This document shows, piece by piece, positions 25,049 to 33,280 of a DNA stretch of 64,000 bases (its first letter is position 1; every line of letters starts with the position of its first letter). The notes beneath the pieces were generated by a model. That model ran no database searches. It was not told the DNA's origin and saw only the letters and a program-made list of their open reading frames with translations. Made by a program: the position numbers and the translations under genes. Source of the DNA: an uncultured Porphyromonas sp. (GTDB lineage Bacteria; Bacteroidota; Bacteroidia; Bacteroidales; Porphyromonadaceae). The stretch is taken from NCBI RefSeq assembly GCF_902489635.1, contig NZ_CABUAN010000005.1, positions 20,282-84,281 on the forward strand, given 5' to 3'.

Positions 25049-25798
25049 TTAGCGATTAGATCTATTACGTCCTCCACGACGGAACCCACCGCGACGCTCA
25101 CCACGAGAGTCACCACCTCGGCGCCCTGCCTGACGGCGTGGCTGTGAGAGGTCAGGTGCTAGATCGCGGCGCTCATATACCTCGCCGTTCATGATCCATA
25201 CCTTGACACCTATCATACCCACCTTGGTGAGTGCTTCAGCCTGAGCGTAGTCGATGTCAGCACGTAGTGTATGTAGCGGAGTACGTCCCTCCTTGTATAG
25301 CTCTGAGCGAGCCATCTCAGCATTGTTGAGACGACCAGAGAGTTGTATCTTGATACCCTCAGCACCAGCGCGCATAGCATTTGCGATAGCCATCTTGACA
25401 GTACGTCGGTATGACATACGTCCCTCTAGCTTGCGTGCTATATCGTTAGCCACGATGACGGCATCAACCTCAGGCTTGCGCACCTCGTAGATGTTGATCT
25501 GTATGTTGTCAGCCTTAGTGACCTTCTTAAGCTCCGCCTTGAGGTTCTCCACGTTTTGACCACCCTTACCGACGATCATGCCGGGGCGAGCAGTGCATAT
25601 CGTTATGGTGATGACCTTAAGGGCGCGCTCTATGATGATCCGGCTCACGAGGGCACCTGACAGTCTTGTGTGTAGGTACTTTCTGATACGGTCATCCTCT
25701 ACTAGGGTATCGCCATAGTTGCGACCACCATACCAGTTAGAGTCCCAACCACGTATGTAGCCGAGTCTGTTTGCTATTGGATTAATCTTCTGTCCCAT
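25049..25798 (-). CDS. rpsC: 30S ribosomal protein S3
   Basis: 249 residues. The KH type II domain (GMIVGKGGQNVENLKAELKK) and C-terminal domain (RADIDYAQAEALTKVGMIGV) form part of the mRNA entry tunnel. The last about 30 residues are an Arg/Gly-rich tail (RRGGDSRGERRGGFRRGG), a lineage-specific extension. It starts five bases after the rplV stop. Confidence 0.98.
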   Translation of the reverse strand: MGQKINPIANRLGYIRGWDSNWYGGRNYGDTLVEDDRIRKYLHTRLSGALVSRIIIERALKVITITICTARPGMIVGKGGQNVENLKAELKKVTKADNIQINIYEVRKPEVDAVIVANDIARKLEGRMSYRRTVKMAIANAMRAGAEGIKIQLSGRLNNAEMARSELYKEGRTPLHTLRADIDYAQAEALTKVGMIGVKVWIMNGEVYERRDLAPDLSQPRRQAGRRGGDSRGERRGGFRRGGRNRSNR

Positions 25799-25803
25799 GT
25801 CAG

Positions 25804-26217
25804 TTACTTAGCTACGTTATTAACTATTTGGTCGACCCACACAGTGATGTGATTCGAACGCTTGCGGATTCTGTAGCCACGGCCCTGTGGGGCTGGGCGT
25901 AGACGCTTGAGTGTGACACCCTCGTCTACATAAACCTTGGAGACGTAGAGCTCACCCTCGTCAGCCTTGCGGCCGTTGAGCTGCTCCCAGTTGGAGACAG
26001 CACTACGTATGAGCTGCTCGACACGCTGAGCAGCTACACGGCGAGAGCTAAATCTCAGGGTAGCCATCGCGCGCTCTACCTCCATGCCTCTTATGTTGTC
26101 GACGACTAGACGCATCTTACGAGGAGATGTGGGCACGTTGCGTAGCTTAGCTACAGCGGGCTGTGTCACAGTCTCCTGAGCAGTCGTCTCTATTGTATCT
26201 TGATTATTGGCACTCAT
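25804..26217 (-). CDS. rplV: 50S ribosomal protein L22
   Basis: 137 residues. The core (LRNVPTSPRKMRLVVDNIRG, then the C-terminal loop YVDEGVTLKRLRPAPQGRGY) lines the exit tunnel. About 25 residues of Thr/Gln/Glu-rich sequence precede the core, longer than the usual L22 start. No internal Met lies close to the core, so the longer start is kept. Confidence 0.97.
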   Translation of the reverse strand: MSANNQDTIETTAQETVTQPAVAKLRNVPTSPRKMRLVVDNIRGMEVERAMATLRFSSRRVAAQRVEQLIRSAVSNWEQLNGRKADEGELYVSKVYVDEGVTLKRLRPAPQGRGYRIRKRSNHITVWVDQIVNNVAK

Positions 26218-26258
26218 GTGTGATAATTACTTTGATTCGATTTATTACAGGGTGCTAA

Positions 26259-26522
26259 CTAGCGATTGCCAGAGTGACCACGGAAGGTACGCGTAGGAGC
26301 GAACTCTCCGAGCTTGTGACCCACCATATTCTCTGTAATAAATACAGGTATAAAACTCTTGCCATTGTGTACGGCGATCGTATGTCCCACGAAGTCTGGA
26401 GAAATCATTGAGGCGCGAGACCAAGTCTTGATGACTGATTTCTTGCCACTTTCATTCATAGCCAAAACTTTCTTTTCGAGCTTGACGCTGATAAATGGCC
26501 CTTTCTTAAGTGAACGACTCAT
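26259..26522 (-). CDS. rpsS: 30S ribosomal protein S19
   Basis: 87 residues; MSRSLKKGPFISVKLEKKVL and KLGEFAPTRTFRGHSG are diagnostic. It forms a complex with S13 in the head of the 30S. It follows rplB by 31 bases. Confidence 0.98.
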   Translation of the reverse strand: MSRSLKKGPFISVKLEKKVLAMNESGKKSVIKTWSRASMISPDFVGHTIAVHNGKSFIPVFITENMVGHKLGEFAPTRTFRGHSGNR

Positions 26523-26553
26523 GTGTTTAGTTCTTGCTTAAATGATACAATGA

Positions 26554-27387
26554 TTACTTCTTACGCTTAGCGGCTCTCTCGATGATGTACTTAGAGGAGT
26601 GCTTCTTAGGAGCTCTCGTCTTAAGACCCTTAGAGTATAGACCCGTACGTGAGCGTGGGTGTCCTCCGGAGGCACGACCCTCACCACCACCCATTGGGTG
26701 ATCGACAGGGTTCATAGCCACACCGCGTACTCGTGGTCTGCGACCTAGCCAGCGTGTACGGCCAGCCTTGCCTGATCTCTCGAGTGCGTGGTCAGAGTTA
26801 CCGACACTACCTATCGTAGCTTTGCATGCAGCGAGGATACGGCGAGTCTCTCCACTAGGCATACGTAGTACGACATAATTATCTTCACGAGCTACCAGCT
26901 GTGCGAAGGCACCAGCACTACGTACCAGCTTACCACCCTGACCAGGGCGTAGCTCCACGTTGTGCACGATCATACCTACAGGTACCTTAGCTAGTGGTAG
27001 TGCGTTACCTACCTCAGGTGTTGCGTTTTCACCTGACATCACTTGCTGGCCTACAGTCAGTCCGTTAGGAGCGATGATATAGCTCTTAGCTCCATCGGCA
27101 TAGTATAGGAGTGCGATGCGAGATGATCTGTTTGGATCATACTCGATACTCTTGACTGTAGCGGGGATGCCATCCTTCGTTCTCTTGAAGTCGATGATAC
27201 GATACTTACGCTTGTGACCACCGCCTACGTTGCGTATGGTCATCTTGCCAGTATTGTTACGACCACCCGATTTACGAGCTCCAACTACAAGAGACTTCTC
27301 TGGTGCACTGGCAGTGATGGCGTCAAATGCACCAATAGTTTTGTGTCTTTGCCCCGGCGTTGCGGGCTTTAGTTTACGGATTCCCAT
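26554..27387 (-). CDS. rplB: 50S ribosomal protein L2
   Basis: 277 residues; required for subunit association and the peptidyl-transferase centre. The C-terminal block RGVAMNPVDHPMGGGEGRAS holds the conserved His. The N-terminal OB fold and central SH3-like domain are intact. It begins three bases after the rplW stop. Confidence 0.98.
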   Translation of the reverse strand: MGIRKLKPATPGQRHKTIGAFDAITASAPEKSLVVGARKSGGRNNTGKMTIRNVGGGHKRKYRIIDFKRTKDGIPATVKSIEYDPNRSSRIALLYYADGAKSYIIAPNGLTVGQQVMSGENATPEVGNALPLAKVPVGMIVHNVELRPGQGGKLVRSAGAFAQLVAREDNYVVLRMPSGETRRILAACKATIGSVGNSDHALERSGKAGRTRWLGRRPRVRGVAMNPVDHPMGGGEGRASGGHPRSRTGLYSKGLKTRAPKKHSSKYIIERAAKRKK

Positions 27388-27390
27388 TGC

Positions 27391-27684
27391 TTATATATTG
27401 CTAAAGAAATCGATTGTATCCTCACCCTGGAGCGTTATGAAAGCCTTCTTGAAGGCTGGCTTACGACCCGTGATGACACCCGACTTGGTATAGCGACTAG
27501 AGCGCTTACCGTCGTAGCGACAGGTGTTGACACTATCGACCTTGACGTTGTACATCTTCTCGACAGCATTACGTATCTCAATCTTGTTTGCAGTGGGTGC
27601 TACTAAAAAGGCGTAGCGCTGCTGATTGCTCTCAGTGATTGCTGTCATCTTCTCTGAGATTATTGGTTTGATTATGATTCCCAT
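27391..27684 (-). CDS. rplW: 50S ribosomal protein L23
   Basis: 97 residues; tunnel-exit protein that docks trigger factor and SRP. The motif KPIISEKMTAITE at the N-terminus and KIEIRNAVEKMYNVKVDSVN in the middle identify it. It is in the S10-operon order rplD-rplW-rplB. Confidence 0.97.
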   Translation of the reverse strand: MGIIIKPIISEKMTAITESNQQRYAFLVAPTANKIEIRNAVEKMYNVKVDSVNTCRYDGKRSSRYTKSGVITGRKPAFKKAFITLQGEDTIDFFSNI

Positions 27685-27711
27685 ATCAATGCTCTACTAG
27701 TGTGTTTCTAC

Positions 27712-28335
27712 TTAAAACATCTCATTGACCTGTGCTAGAGCATCCTCTGTGAAGACTATCTTGCGACAATCCAGCACACAATAAGTATTGAGATCTTGAG
27801 CACGTATGATGCTGACACCAGGGATGTTACGAGCACTGAGTGCTACGGTATCCTCTATCTGTGAGACTACGTAGAGAGTCTTCTGTCCATCTACGTTGAG
27901 TGCCTTTGCCATGCTCACGAAAGACTTGGTCTTGGGCGTCTCGAATGAGAGCTGATCCAGTACCATGATCTGATTGTCTTGAGCCTTGTAGGTGAGGGCA
28001 CTGCGACGTGCTAGCTGGCGGAGCTTCTTATTGAGCTTGAAGCTGTAACTGCGTGGACGAGGTCCGAAGACGCGCGCACCACCACGTAGGATGTTAGAGT
28101 TGATATCACCACGACGAGCACCACCCGTACCTTTCTGGCGGAATAGCTTGCGTGTAGATCCACTCATCTCACTACGCTCCTTGGCTTTGTGCGTACCCTG
28201 ACGCTGGTTAGCGCGGTACTGCTTGACGGTTAGATAGATAGCGTGATCATTGGGCTCTATACCAAAGACGGAGCTCTCCAAGGCTATCTTACGTCCCGTA
28301 TCTTCACCTTGTATATTGTAGATTGATAGTTCCAT
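27712..28335 (-). CDS. rplD: 50S ribosomal protein L4
   Basis: 207 residues. The extended tunnel loop (GTHKAKERSEMSGSTRKLFR, then QKGTGGARRGD) and the globular core are present. In E. coli L4 also represses its own S10 operon; no long leader exists before rpsJ here (18 bases from fusA), so that mechanism is not evident. Its ATG shares a base with the rplC stop (TAATG). Confidence 0.98.
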   Translation of the reverse strand: MELSIYNIQGEDTGRKIALESSVFGIEPNDHAIYLTVKQYRANQRQGTHKAKERSEMSGSTRKLFRQKGTGGARRGDINSNILRGGARVFGPRPRSYSFKLNKKLRQLARRSALTYKAQDNQIMVLDQLSFETPKTKSFVSMAKALNVDGQKTLYVVSQIEDTVALSARNIPGVSIIRAQDLNTYCVLDCRKIVFTEDALAQVNEMF

Positions 28336-28952
28336 TACTTCTCTATTGCTATGATTGAACCCTTAGCTCCAGGCACGCTACCCTTGAGTACGAGGATATT
28401 GTGCTCGGGCATTACTTTGATCACTTCGAGGTTTTGTACCGTGACGCGCTTATTGCCCATCTGTCCACCCATGCGTGTACCCTTGAAGACCTTTGCAGGG
28501 TAAGAGCATGCACCGACAGCACCGGGCGCACGTAGACGGTCATCCTGACCGTGTGTCGACTGACCGACACCGCCGAATCCGTGACGCTTGACTACGCCTT
28601 GGAATCCCTTACCCTTGCTCGTCCCGTGTACATCCACATAGTGGGTATCGTTGAAGAGCTCTACGGTGATCTCATCACCGAGCTTGTAATCTGATCCAAA
28701 GCCCATGAACTCGGCCAAGTGGCGCTTGTTAGTTACTCCGGCTGCTTTGAAGTGTCCCTGCAGTGGGCGTGTCGTATGCTTGTCTTTAGCATCCTGAAAG
28801 CCCAGCTGGATCGCTTCATACCCATCACGGTCAGCAGTCTTTACTTGAGTCACTACACAAGGACCTACTTCGATGACAGTGCATGGCACGTTAACGCCCT
28901 CGGCACTGAATACGGAAGTCATTCCGATTTTCTTTCCTAATAATCCTGGCAT
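28335..28952 (-). CDS. rplC: 50S ribosomal protein L3
   Basis: 205 residues; starts assembly of the 50S and reaches the peptidyl-transferase centre. MPGLLGKKIGMTSVF and the signature GKGFQGVVKRHGFGGVGQST are present. It is translationally coupled to rplD. Confidence 0.98.
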   Translation of the reverse strand: MPGLLGKKIGMTSVFSAEGVNVPCTVIEVGPCVVTQVKTADRDGYEAIQLGFQDAKDKHTTRPLQGHFKAAGVTNKRHLAEFMGFGSDYKLGDEITVELFNDTHYVDVHGTSKGKGFQGVVKRHGFGGVGQSTHGQDDRLRAPGAVGACSYPAKVFKGTRMGGQMGNKRVTVQNLEVIKVMPEHNILVLKGSVPGAKGSIIAIEK

Positions 28953-28973
28953 TTCTGTAGTTGATTACTCTGG

Positions 28974-29279
28974 TTAATACTTAATTTCGATATCTACGCC
29001 ACTGGGCATCTCCAGCTTCATCAGCGCATCAATCGTAGGTGCTGAGGCATTGTAGATGTCGATCAGACGCTTGTGAGCATTTAGCTCAAACTGCTCACGG
29101 CTCTTCTTATTGACGAAGGTGGAGCGGTTCACCGTAAAGATACGCTTATGCGTGGGCAGTGGTATAGGACCACTGACCAGCGCATTAGTATTCTGTACGG
29201 CCGTGACGATCTTCTCGGCAGACTTGTCTACGAGCATGTGGTCGTAAGACCTCAGCTTGATTCTGATCTTTTGGCTCAT
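28974..29279 (-). CDS. rpsJ: 30S ribosomal protein S10
   Basis: 101 residues; also the NusE partner in antitermination in other bacteria. MSQKIRIKLRSYDHMLVDKS and the loop GPIPLPTHKRIFTVNRS are diagnostic. It lies 18 bases after fusA; no tuf gene intervenes. Confidence 0.98.
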   Translation of the reverse strand: MSQKIRIKLRSYDHMLVDKSAEKIVTAVQNTNALVSGPIPLPTHKRIFTVNRSTFVNKKSREQFELNAHKRLIDIYNASAPTIDALMKLEMPSGVDIEIKY

Positions 29280-29297
29280 TACTATATTGTGAGATTA

Positions 29298-31421
29298 TTA
29301 CTTTATCAAATCAACGCGACCATTGAGTTCCTCAAGGATCTTCTTAGCTATTGACGAGGAGACCTCTGCATAGTGTGAGAAGCTCATCGTACTGGAGGCA
29401 CGACCACTCGTGATCGTACGTAGGGCGGTCACATAGCCAAACATCTCGCTCAGGGGCACCTTAGCCTTGATAACCTGTGCGCCAGAGCGGTTGACCTCTG
29501 AGCCCTCGACCTGACCACGACGCTTGTTAAGGTCGCCAATCACGTCACCCATGTTTTCCTCAGGCGTTACCACCTCAAGTTGCATGATAGGCTCCATGAG
29601 CACGGGGCTAGCCTTTTCAGAAGCCTCCTTAAAGGCCATCATAGCTGCCACCTCAAAGGAGAGCTGATCTGAGTCTACAGGGTGGAAAGATCCATCTACC
29701 AGTGTCACCTTGAGACTATCTAGAGGATAGCCAGCGAGGACACCACTCTTCATAGCCTTCTCAAAGCCCTTCTGGACGGAGGGGATAAACTCCTTCGGGA
29801 TGTTACCACCCTTGACCTCGTCGACAAACTGTAGTGCTCCGTCGAAGTCCTCATCGGCTGGACCAAACTTGATGATGATATCAGCGAACTTACCACGACC
29901 ACCTGACTGCTTCTTGTATACCTCGCGTAGGTCGACAGTCTGAGTGACAGCCTCCTTGTAAGCCACCTGTGGCTGACCCTGGTTGCACTCGACCTTGAAC
30001 TCGCGCTTCAGACGGTCTATAATGATGTCTAGGTGTAGCTCACCCATACCGCTGATGACGGTCTGACCCGTCTCCTCATTGGTCTTGACAACAAACGTTG
30101 GATCCTCCTCAGCGAGCTTAGCCAGTCCGACACCGAGACGATCCATATCCTTCTGCGTCTTAGGCTCGACAGCGATACCGATCACAGGATCGGGGAAGTC
30201 AATAGACTCTAGTACGAGTGGTGCATTCTCATCACAGAGTGTGTCTCCCGTACGAATATCCTTAAAGCCTACGCCTGCACCGATATCACCCGTGCCGATA
30301 GTCTCCATCGGGTTCTGGTGGTTAGAGTGCATCTGGAAGAGACGTGAGATACGCTCCTTCTTGCCAGAGCGTGAGTTGAAGACGTAGCTACCAGCATCGA
30401 TGTGACCACTGTACACACGGAAGAAGCAGAGACGACCTACGAAGGGGTCGGTAGCGATCTTAAAGGCGAGGGCACTCATAGGTGCATCGGGATCGACCTC
30501 ACGCACCTCCTCCTTGTCAGAGTCTAGTGCATGACCTACCACCTCTGGCGTATCCATAGGACTAGGCAGATAAGCACAGACAGCATCTAGAAGTGTCTGT
30601 ACGCCCTTATTTTTAAATGAAGAGCCACATAGCATCGGGAAGATCTCCATCGCTAGTGTAGCCTTGCGGATAGCTGTACGGATCTCGTCCTCTGTGATCG
30701 TAGAGGGATCATCAAAGTACTTCTCCATGAGAGTCTCGTCAGTCTCTGCGAGCGTCTCTAGGAGCTTATCTCTCCACTCCTCAGCATCGGCGCGAAGATT
30801 GTCAGGGATCTCATCGATCTCGTACTCAGCACCCATAGTCTCATCGTGCCAGAAGATAGCCTTCATGGTTATCAAGTCGACAACCCCCTTGAAGGAGTCC
30901 TCCTCCCCTACTGGGATTTGGATAGGGCAGGCCTTAGCTCCGAGCATGTCAACCATCTGACGCTGCACCTCATAGAAGTTTGCGCCCGAACGGTCCATCT
31001 TATTAATGTATGCGATGCGTGGCACCTTGTACTTATCAGCCTGACGCCATACAGTCTCACTCTGAGGCTGTACACCGCCCACGGCACAGAAAGTAGCGAC
31101 AGCACCATCGAGGACGCGAAGTGAACGCTCTACCTCAACGGTAAAGTCCACGTGTCCCGGAGTGTCGATCAGGTTGATCTTATACTTCTTATCGTCATAG
31201 GTCCAGAAGGTCGTAGTAGCAGCAGAGGTGATCGTGATACCACGCTCCTGCTCCTGAGCCATCCAGTCCATCGTAGCGGCACCATCGTGTACCTCTCCGA
31301 TCTTGTGTGTTAGTCCAGTGTAGAAGAGAATACGCTCAGAGGTCGTCGTCTTACCAGCATCGATGTGTGCCATGATGCCGATATTACGAGTTTGCTCGAG
31401 CTTAGAATGAATTGCAGACAT
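29298..31421 (-). CDS. fusA: Elongation factor G
   Basis: 707 residues; a GTPase that drives translocation. G-domain motifs are AHIDAGKTTTS (G1), the switch II DTPGHVDFTVE and NKMD. Domains II-V follow at full length, with domain IV loops including GGRGKFADIIIKFGP. It lies between rpsG (21 bases) and rpsJ (18 bases), joining the str and S10 blocks in one direction. Confidence 0.98.
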   Translation of the reverse strand: MSAIHSKLEQTRNIGIMAHIDAGKTTTSERILFYTGLTHKIGEVHDGAATMDWMAQEQERGITITSAATTTFWTYDDKKYKINLIDTPGHVDFTVEVERSLRVLDGAVATFCAVGGVQPQSETVWRQADKYKVPRIAYINKMDRSGANFYEVQRQMVDMLGAKACPIQIPVGEEDSFKGVVDLITMKAIFWHDETMGAEYEIDEIPDNLRADAEEWRDKLLETLAETDETLMEKYFDDPSTITEDEIRTAIRKATLAMEIFPMLCGSSFKNKGVQTLLDAVCAYLPSPMDTPEVVGHALDSDKEEVREVDPDAPMSALAFKIATDPFVGRLCFFRVYSGHIDAGSYVFNSRSGKKERISRLFQMHSNHQNPMETIGTGDIGAGVGFKDIRTGDTLCDENAPLVLESIDFPDPVIGIAVEPKTQKDMDRLGVGLAKLAEEDPTFVVKTNEETGQTVISGMGELHLDIIIDRLKREFKVECNQGQPQVAYKEAVTQTVDLREVYKKQSGGRGKFADIIIKFGPADEDFDGALQFVDEVKGGNIPKEFIPSVQKGFEKAMKSGVLAGYPLDSLKVTLVDGSFHPVDSDQLSFEVAAMMAFKEASEKASPVLMEPIMQLEVVTPEENMGDVIGDLNKRRGQVEGSEVNRSGAQVIKAKVPLSEMFGYVTALRTITSGRASSTMSFSHYAEVSSSIAKKILEELNGRVDLIK

Positions 31422-31442
31422 AGATTTTATGGTTAGTGTAGG

Positions 31443-31919
31443 TTAGAAGCGGAAGTGTGCGAAGGCACGGTTAGCCTCAGCCATACGATGTACGTCCTCC
31501 TTACGCTTGAACGCACCACCCTGACTATTGTAGGCATCCATGATCTCTGCTGCCAGCTTGTCAGCCATGGTCTTACCACCACGCTTACGAGCGAAGATGA
31601 TTAGATTCTTCATGGAGATAGACTCCCTACGCTCTGGACGTATCTCTGTCGGCACTTGGAAGGTTGCTCCTCCGATACGACGAGACTTGACCTCCACGTG
31701 GGGGGTTACGTTATCAAGAGCTGCCTTCCAGATCTCTAGGGCGCTCTTCTCCTCTTGCGACATCTTATCCTTGACTATATCAAGGGCTCTGTAGAAGATG
31801 CTATATGCAAGACTCTTCTTGCCATCATACATGAGGTGGTTCACAAACTTTGTGACCTGACGATCTCCAAATACGGGATCGGGCAGTACCTGCCTCTTCT
31901 TAGGCTTAGCCTTTCTCAT
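31443..31919 (-). CDS. rpsG: 30S ribosomal protein S7
   Basis: 158 residues; nucleates the 30S head. MRKAKPKKRQVLPDPVFGDR and the C-terminal NRAFAHFRF are typical. In E. coli S7 represses translation of the str operon by binding the rpsL-rpsG intercistronic RNA. Here that same interval is expanded to 370 bases with several perfect stems. Confidence 0.98.
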   Translation of the reverse strand: MRKAKPKKRQVLPDPVFGDRQVTKFVNHLMYDGKKSLAYSIFYRALDIVKDKMSQEEKSALEIWKAALDNVTPHVEVKSRRIGGATFQVPTEIRPERRESISMKNLIIFARKRGGKTMADKLAAEIMDAYNSQGGAFKRKEDVHRMAEANRAFAHFRF

Positions 31920-32289
31920 TGTTTCGTGATATTATACTATTGTCTCGTCGTCTTATTTGGGTTGCCATCATAATGATCTGTTGTCTTCAACGCTCCCTCT
32001 GGAGCATTTACTCAACCTATCCTTGATCTCCAAGGATTAGCTTATCCAAATAGAACCACGGGGACAAATGTGGTTACTAGATTTAGATTGCACTCCTCAT
32101 GCGAGACATGCAGGACTCTAGCGAGCTCGCGTGCACTGCGACTAGGAGTGTCGATAGATTTTTTGTGGGGAGAGGTACTCGCTGATGTACCTATATATAG
32201 TATACTCACCCGCCAGGGGTAGTAACAGGCCGAGGGGGATAGTAGGCCATCCAGCACCTCGCCACGGCATCTCAATCTAGGCGACTAGT
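31920..32289 (-). promoter_or_regulatory. Candidate structured leader upstream of rpsG (S7)
   Basis: 370 gene-free bases between rpsL and rpsG. In transcription order on the minus strand the perfect stems are AGGTAC/GTACCT (32173-32192), AACCAC/GTGGTT (32054-32075), ATCCTTG/CAAGGAT with a 5-base loop (32019-32037) and GCTCC/GGAGC with a 4-base loop (31992-32005). A GCGAGCTCGC palindrome (32121-32130) sits in a larger imperfect stem. The last stem ends 73 bases before the rpsG ATG. No TAnnTTTG box was found. It may be an S7-binding autoregulatory element, by analogy with E. coli. Confidence 0.42.
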
Positions 32290-32667
32290 TTACTTCGCCT
32301 TAGGACGCTTAGCTCCGTACTTAGAGCGACGCTGGCGACGACCGTCGACACCAGCTGTATCGAGTGCGCCACGCACTATATGGTAGCGTACACCAGGCAG
32401 GTCCTTGACACGACCGCCACGCACCAATACGATACTATGCTCCTGAAGGTTGTGACCCTCACCGGGGATGTAGGCATTAACCTCCTTGCCGTTGGTCAGA
32501 CGTACACGAGCCACCTTACGCATAGCCGAGTTTGGCTTCTTAGGGGTGGTTGTGTAAACGCGGACACAAACGCCACGACGCTGTGGGCATGAACCCAAGG
32601 CTGGAGACTTACCTTTTTCCTCAAAGGTCTCTCGTCCCTTTCTTACTAACTGTTGGATAGTAGGCAT
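32290..32667 (-). CDS. rpsL: 30S ribosomal protein S12
   Basis: 125 residues; a decoding-centre protein. MPTIQQLVRKGRETF, then TTPKKPNSAMRKVARVRLTN and GVRYHIVRGALDTAGV are conserved, including the two Lys regions where streptomycin-resistance changes occur in other species. It is the first gene of the ribosomal cluster and has a well-matched promoter upstream. Confidence 0.98.
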   Translation of the reverse strand: MPTIQQLVRKGRETFEEKGKSPALGSCPQRRGVCVRVYTTTPKKPNSAMRKVARVRLTNGKEVNAYIPGEGHNLQEHSIVLVRGGRVKDLPGVRYHIVRGALDTAGVDGRRQRRSKYGAKRPKAK

Positions 32668-32787
32668 TAACTTCTCGTTTACTTAATTCTTGATTTACAA
32701 ATATGATTCTCGTGCTTCCCTGCTATAAGGCACTGCAGATACGACCAAGTCGCACATCACAGCTACCCACAGTAGGTATAGCGGGGA

Positions 32788-32817
32788 CAAAGGTACAAAA
32801 ACTTTTTGACCTGACAA
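32788..32817 (-). promoter_or_regulatory. Promoter of the ribosomal cluster (rpsL)
   Basis: On the minus strand TTG (32817-32815) and TACCTTTG (32795-32788) are separated by exactly 19 bases, the best promoter match in the window. Transcription would start near 32781, giving an untranslated leader of about 115 bases before rpsL. Confidence 0.7.
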
Positions 32818-32914
32818 GCGGGAGTAGAGATTAGAAGTTAGAGATTAGAGGGGAGATCGGAGCTATCGGAGGTGTCGGAGCTTTCGGACGGGGAGCCGTT
32901 GTCGTGAAGCACGG

Positions 32915-33085
32915 GACGAGTAACCGCTGTAGGGACGCACGATCTGTGCGTCCGTTGTCGAACCAGCCGACGTGTAACGGCTGTAGGGACGCTCGGTCGA
33001 GCGTCCGTTGTGTTAAAGGTTACAACGTCGTGATTTTAACGGGGACGGACGCTCGACCGAGCGTCCCTACACATCGTTACTCGTC
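32915..33085. repeat. Composite palindromic (REP-like) element
   Basis: The ends are GACGAGTAAC (32915-32924) and GTTACTCGTC (33076-33085). Inside are three GGGACGC hairpins: 32932-32953, 32986-33006 (a near-perfect 20-base palindrome) and 33047-33067. The second and third arms are also inverted copies of each other over 27 positions (32982-33008 against 33045-33071, one G-T pair). A shorter relative lies at 34361-34414. Confidence 0.75.
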
Positions 33086-33136
33086 TCGCTCTAGCCTTCA
33101 ATCGCTAACCTCTAATCTCTCCGACAACTTCCTTGC

Positions 33137-33161
33137 GGAAAAAGGACCTCGCTAGAGGTCC
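33137..33161 (-). terminator. Terminator of the 316-residue LRR gene
   Basis: GGACCTC (33144-33150) pairs with GAGGTCC (33155-33161) around a GCTA loop. Read on the minus strand the stem is followed by five T (33143-33139). It lies about 120 bases past the stop codon. Confidence 0.75.
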
Positions 33162-33280
33162 GACGCATCGTAGCCGTCGGTCGGAGGGGCTACGGCCCCG
33201 AACGACCGATGGAAAGGCGGACGTGGTAGATGGTCGACCCCTCGCGGGTCGGACTAGACGAAACTTACCCAGCCATAACG

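Larger units (their letters stand above)
32668..33280. other. Gene-free, repeat-rich interval between rpsL and an LRR gene
   Basis: 613 bases with no credible gene. In order they hold the rpsL leader and promoter, a TCTAA-type repeat (32827-32850), a large composite palindrome (32915-33085), another TCTAA repeat (33093-33120), a minus-strand terminator (33137-33161) and a GC-rich stretch with GGTCGACC-like inverted pieces up to the LRR gene. Confidence 0.75.

Noticed and set aside
29280..29297. Absence of tuf between fusA and rpsJ as a deletion
   Set aside because: Bacteroidota commonly carry tuf elsewhere, so this is normal for the group.
32042..32275. 77-codon minus-strand frame in the rpsL-rpsG gap
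   Set aside because: No homology pattern; the frame crosses several perfect stems, which better explains the sequence as a structured leader.
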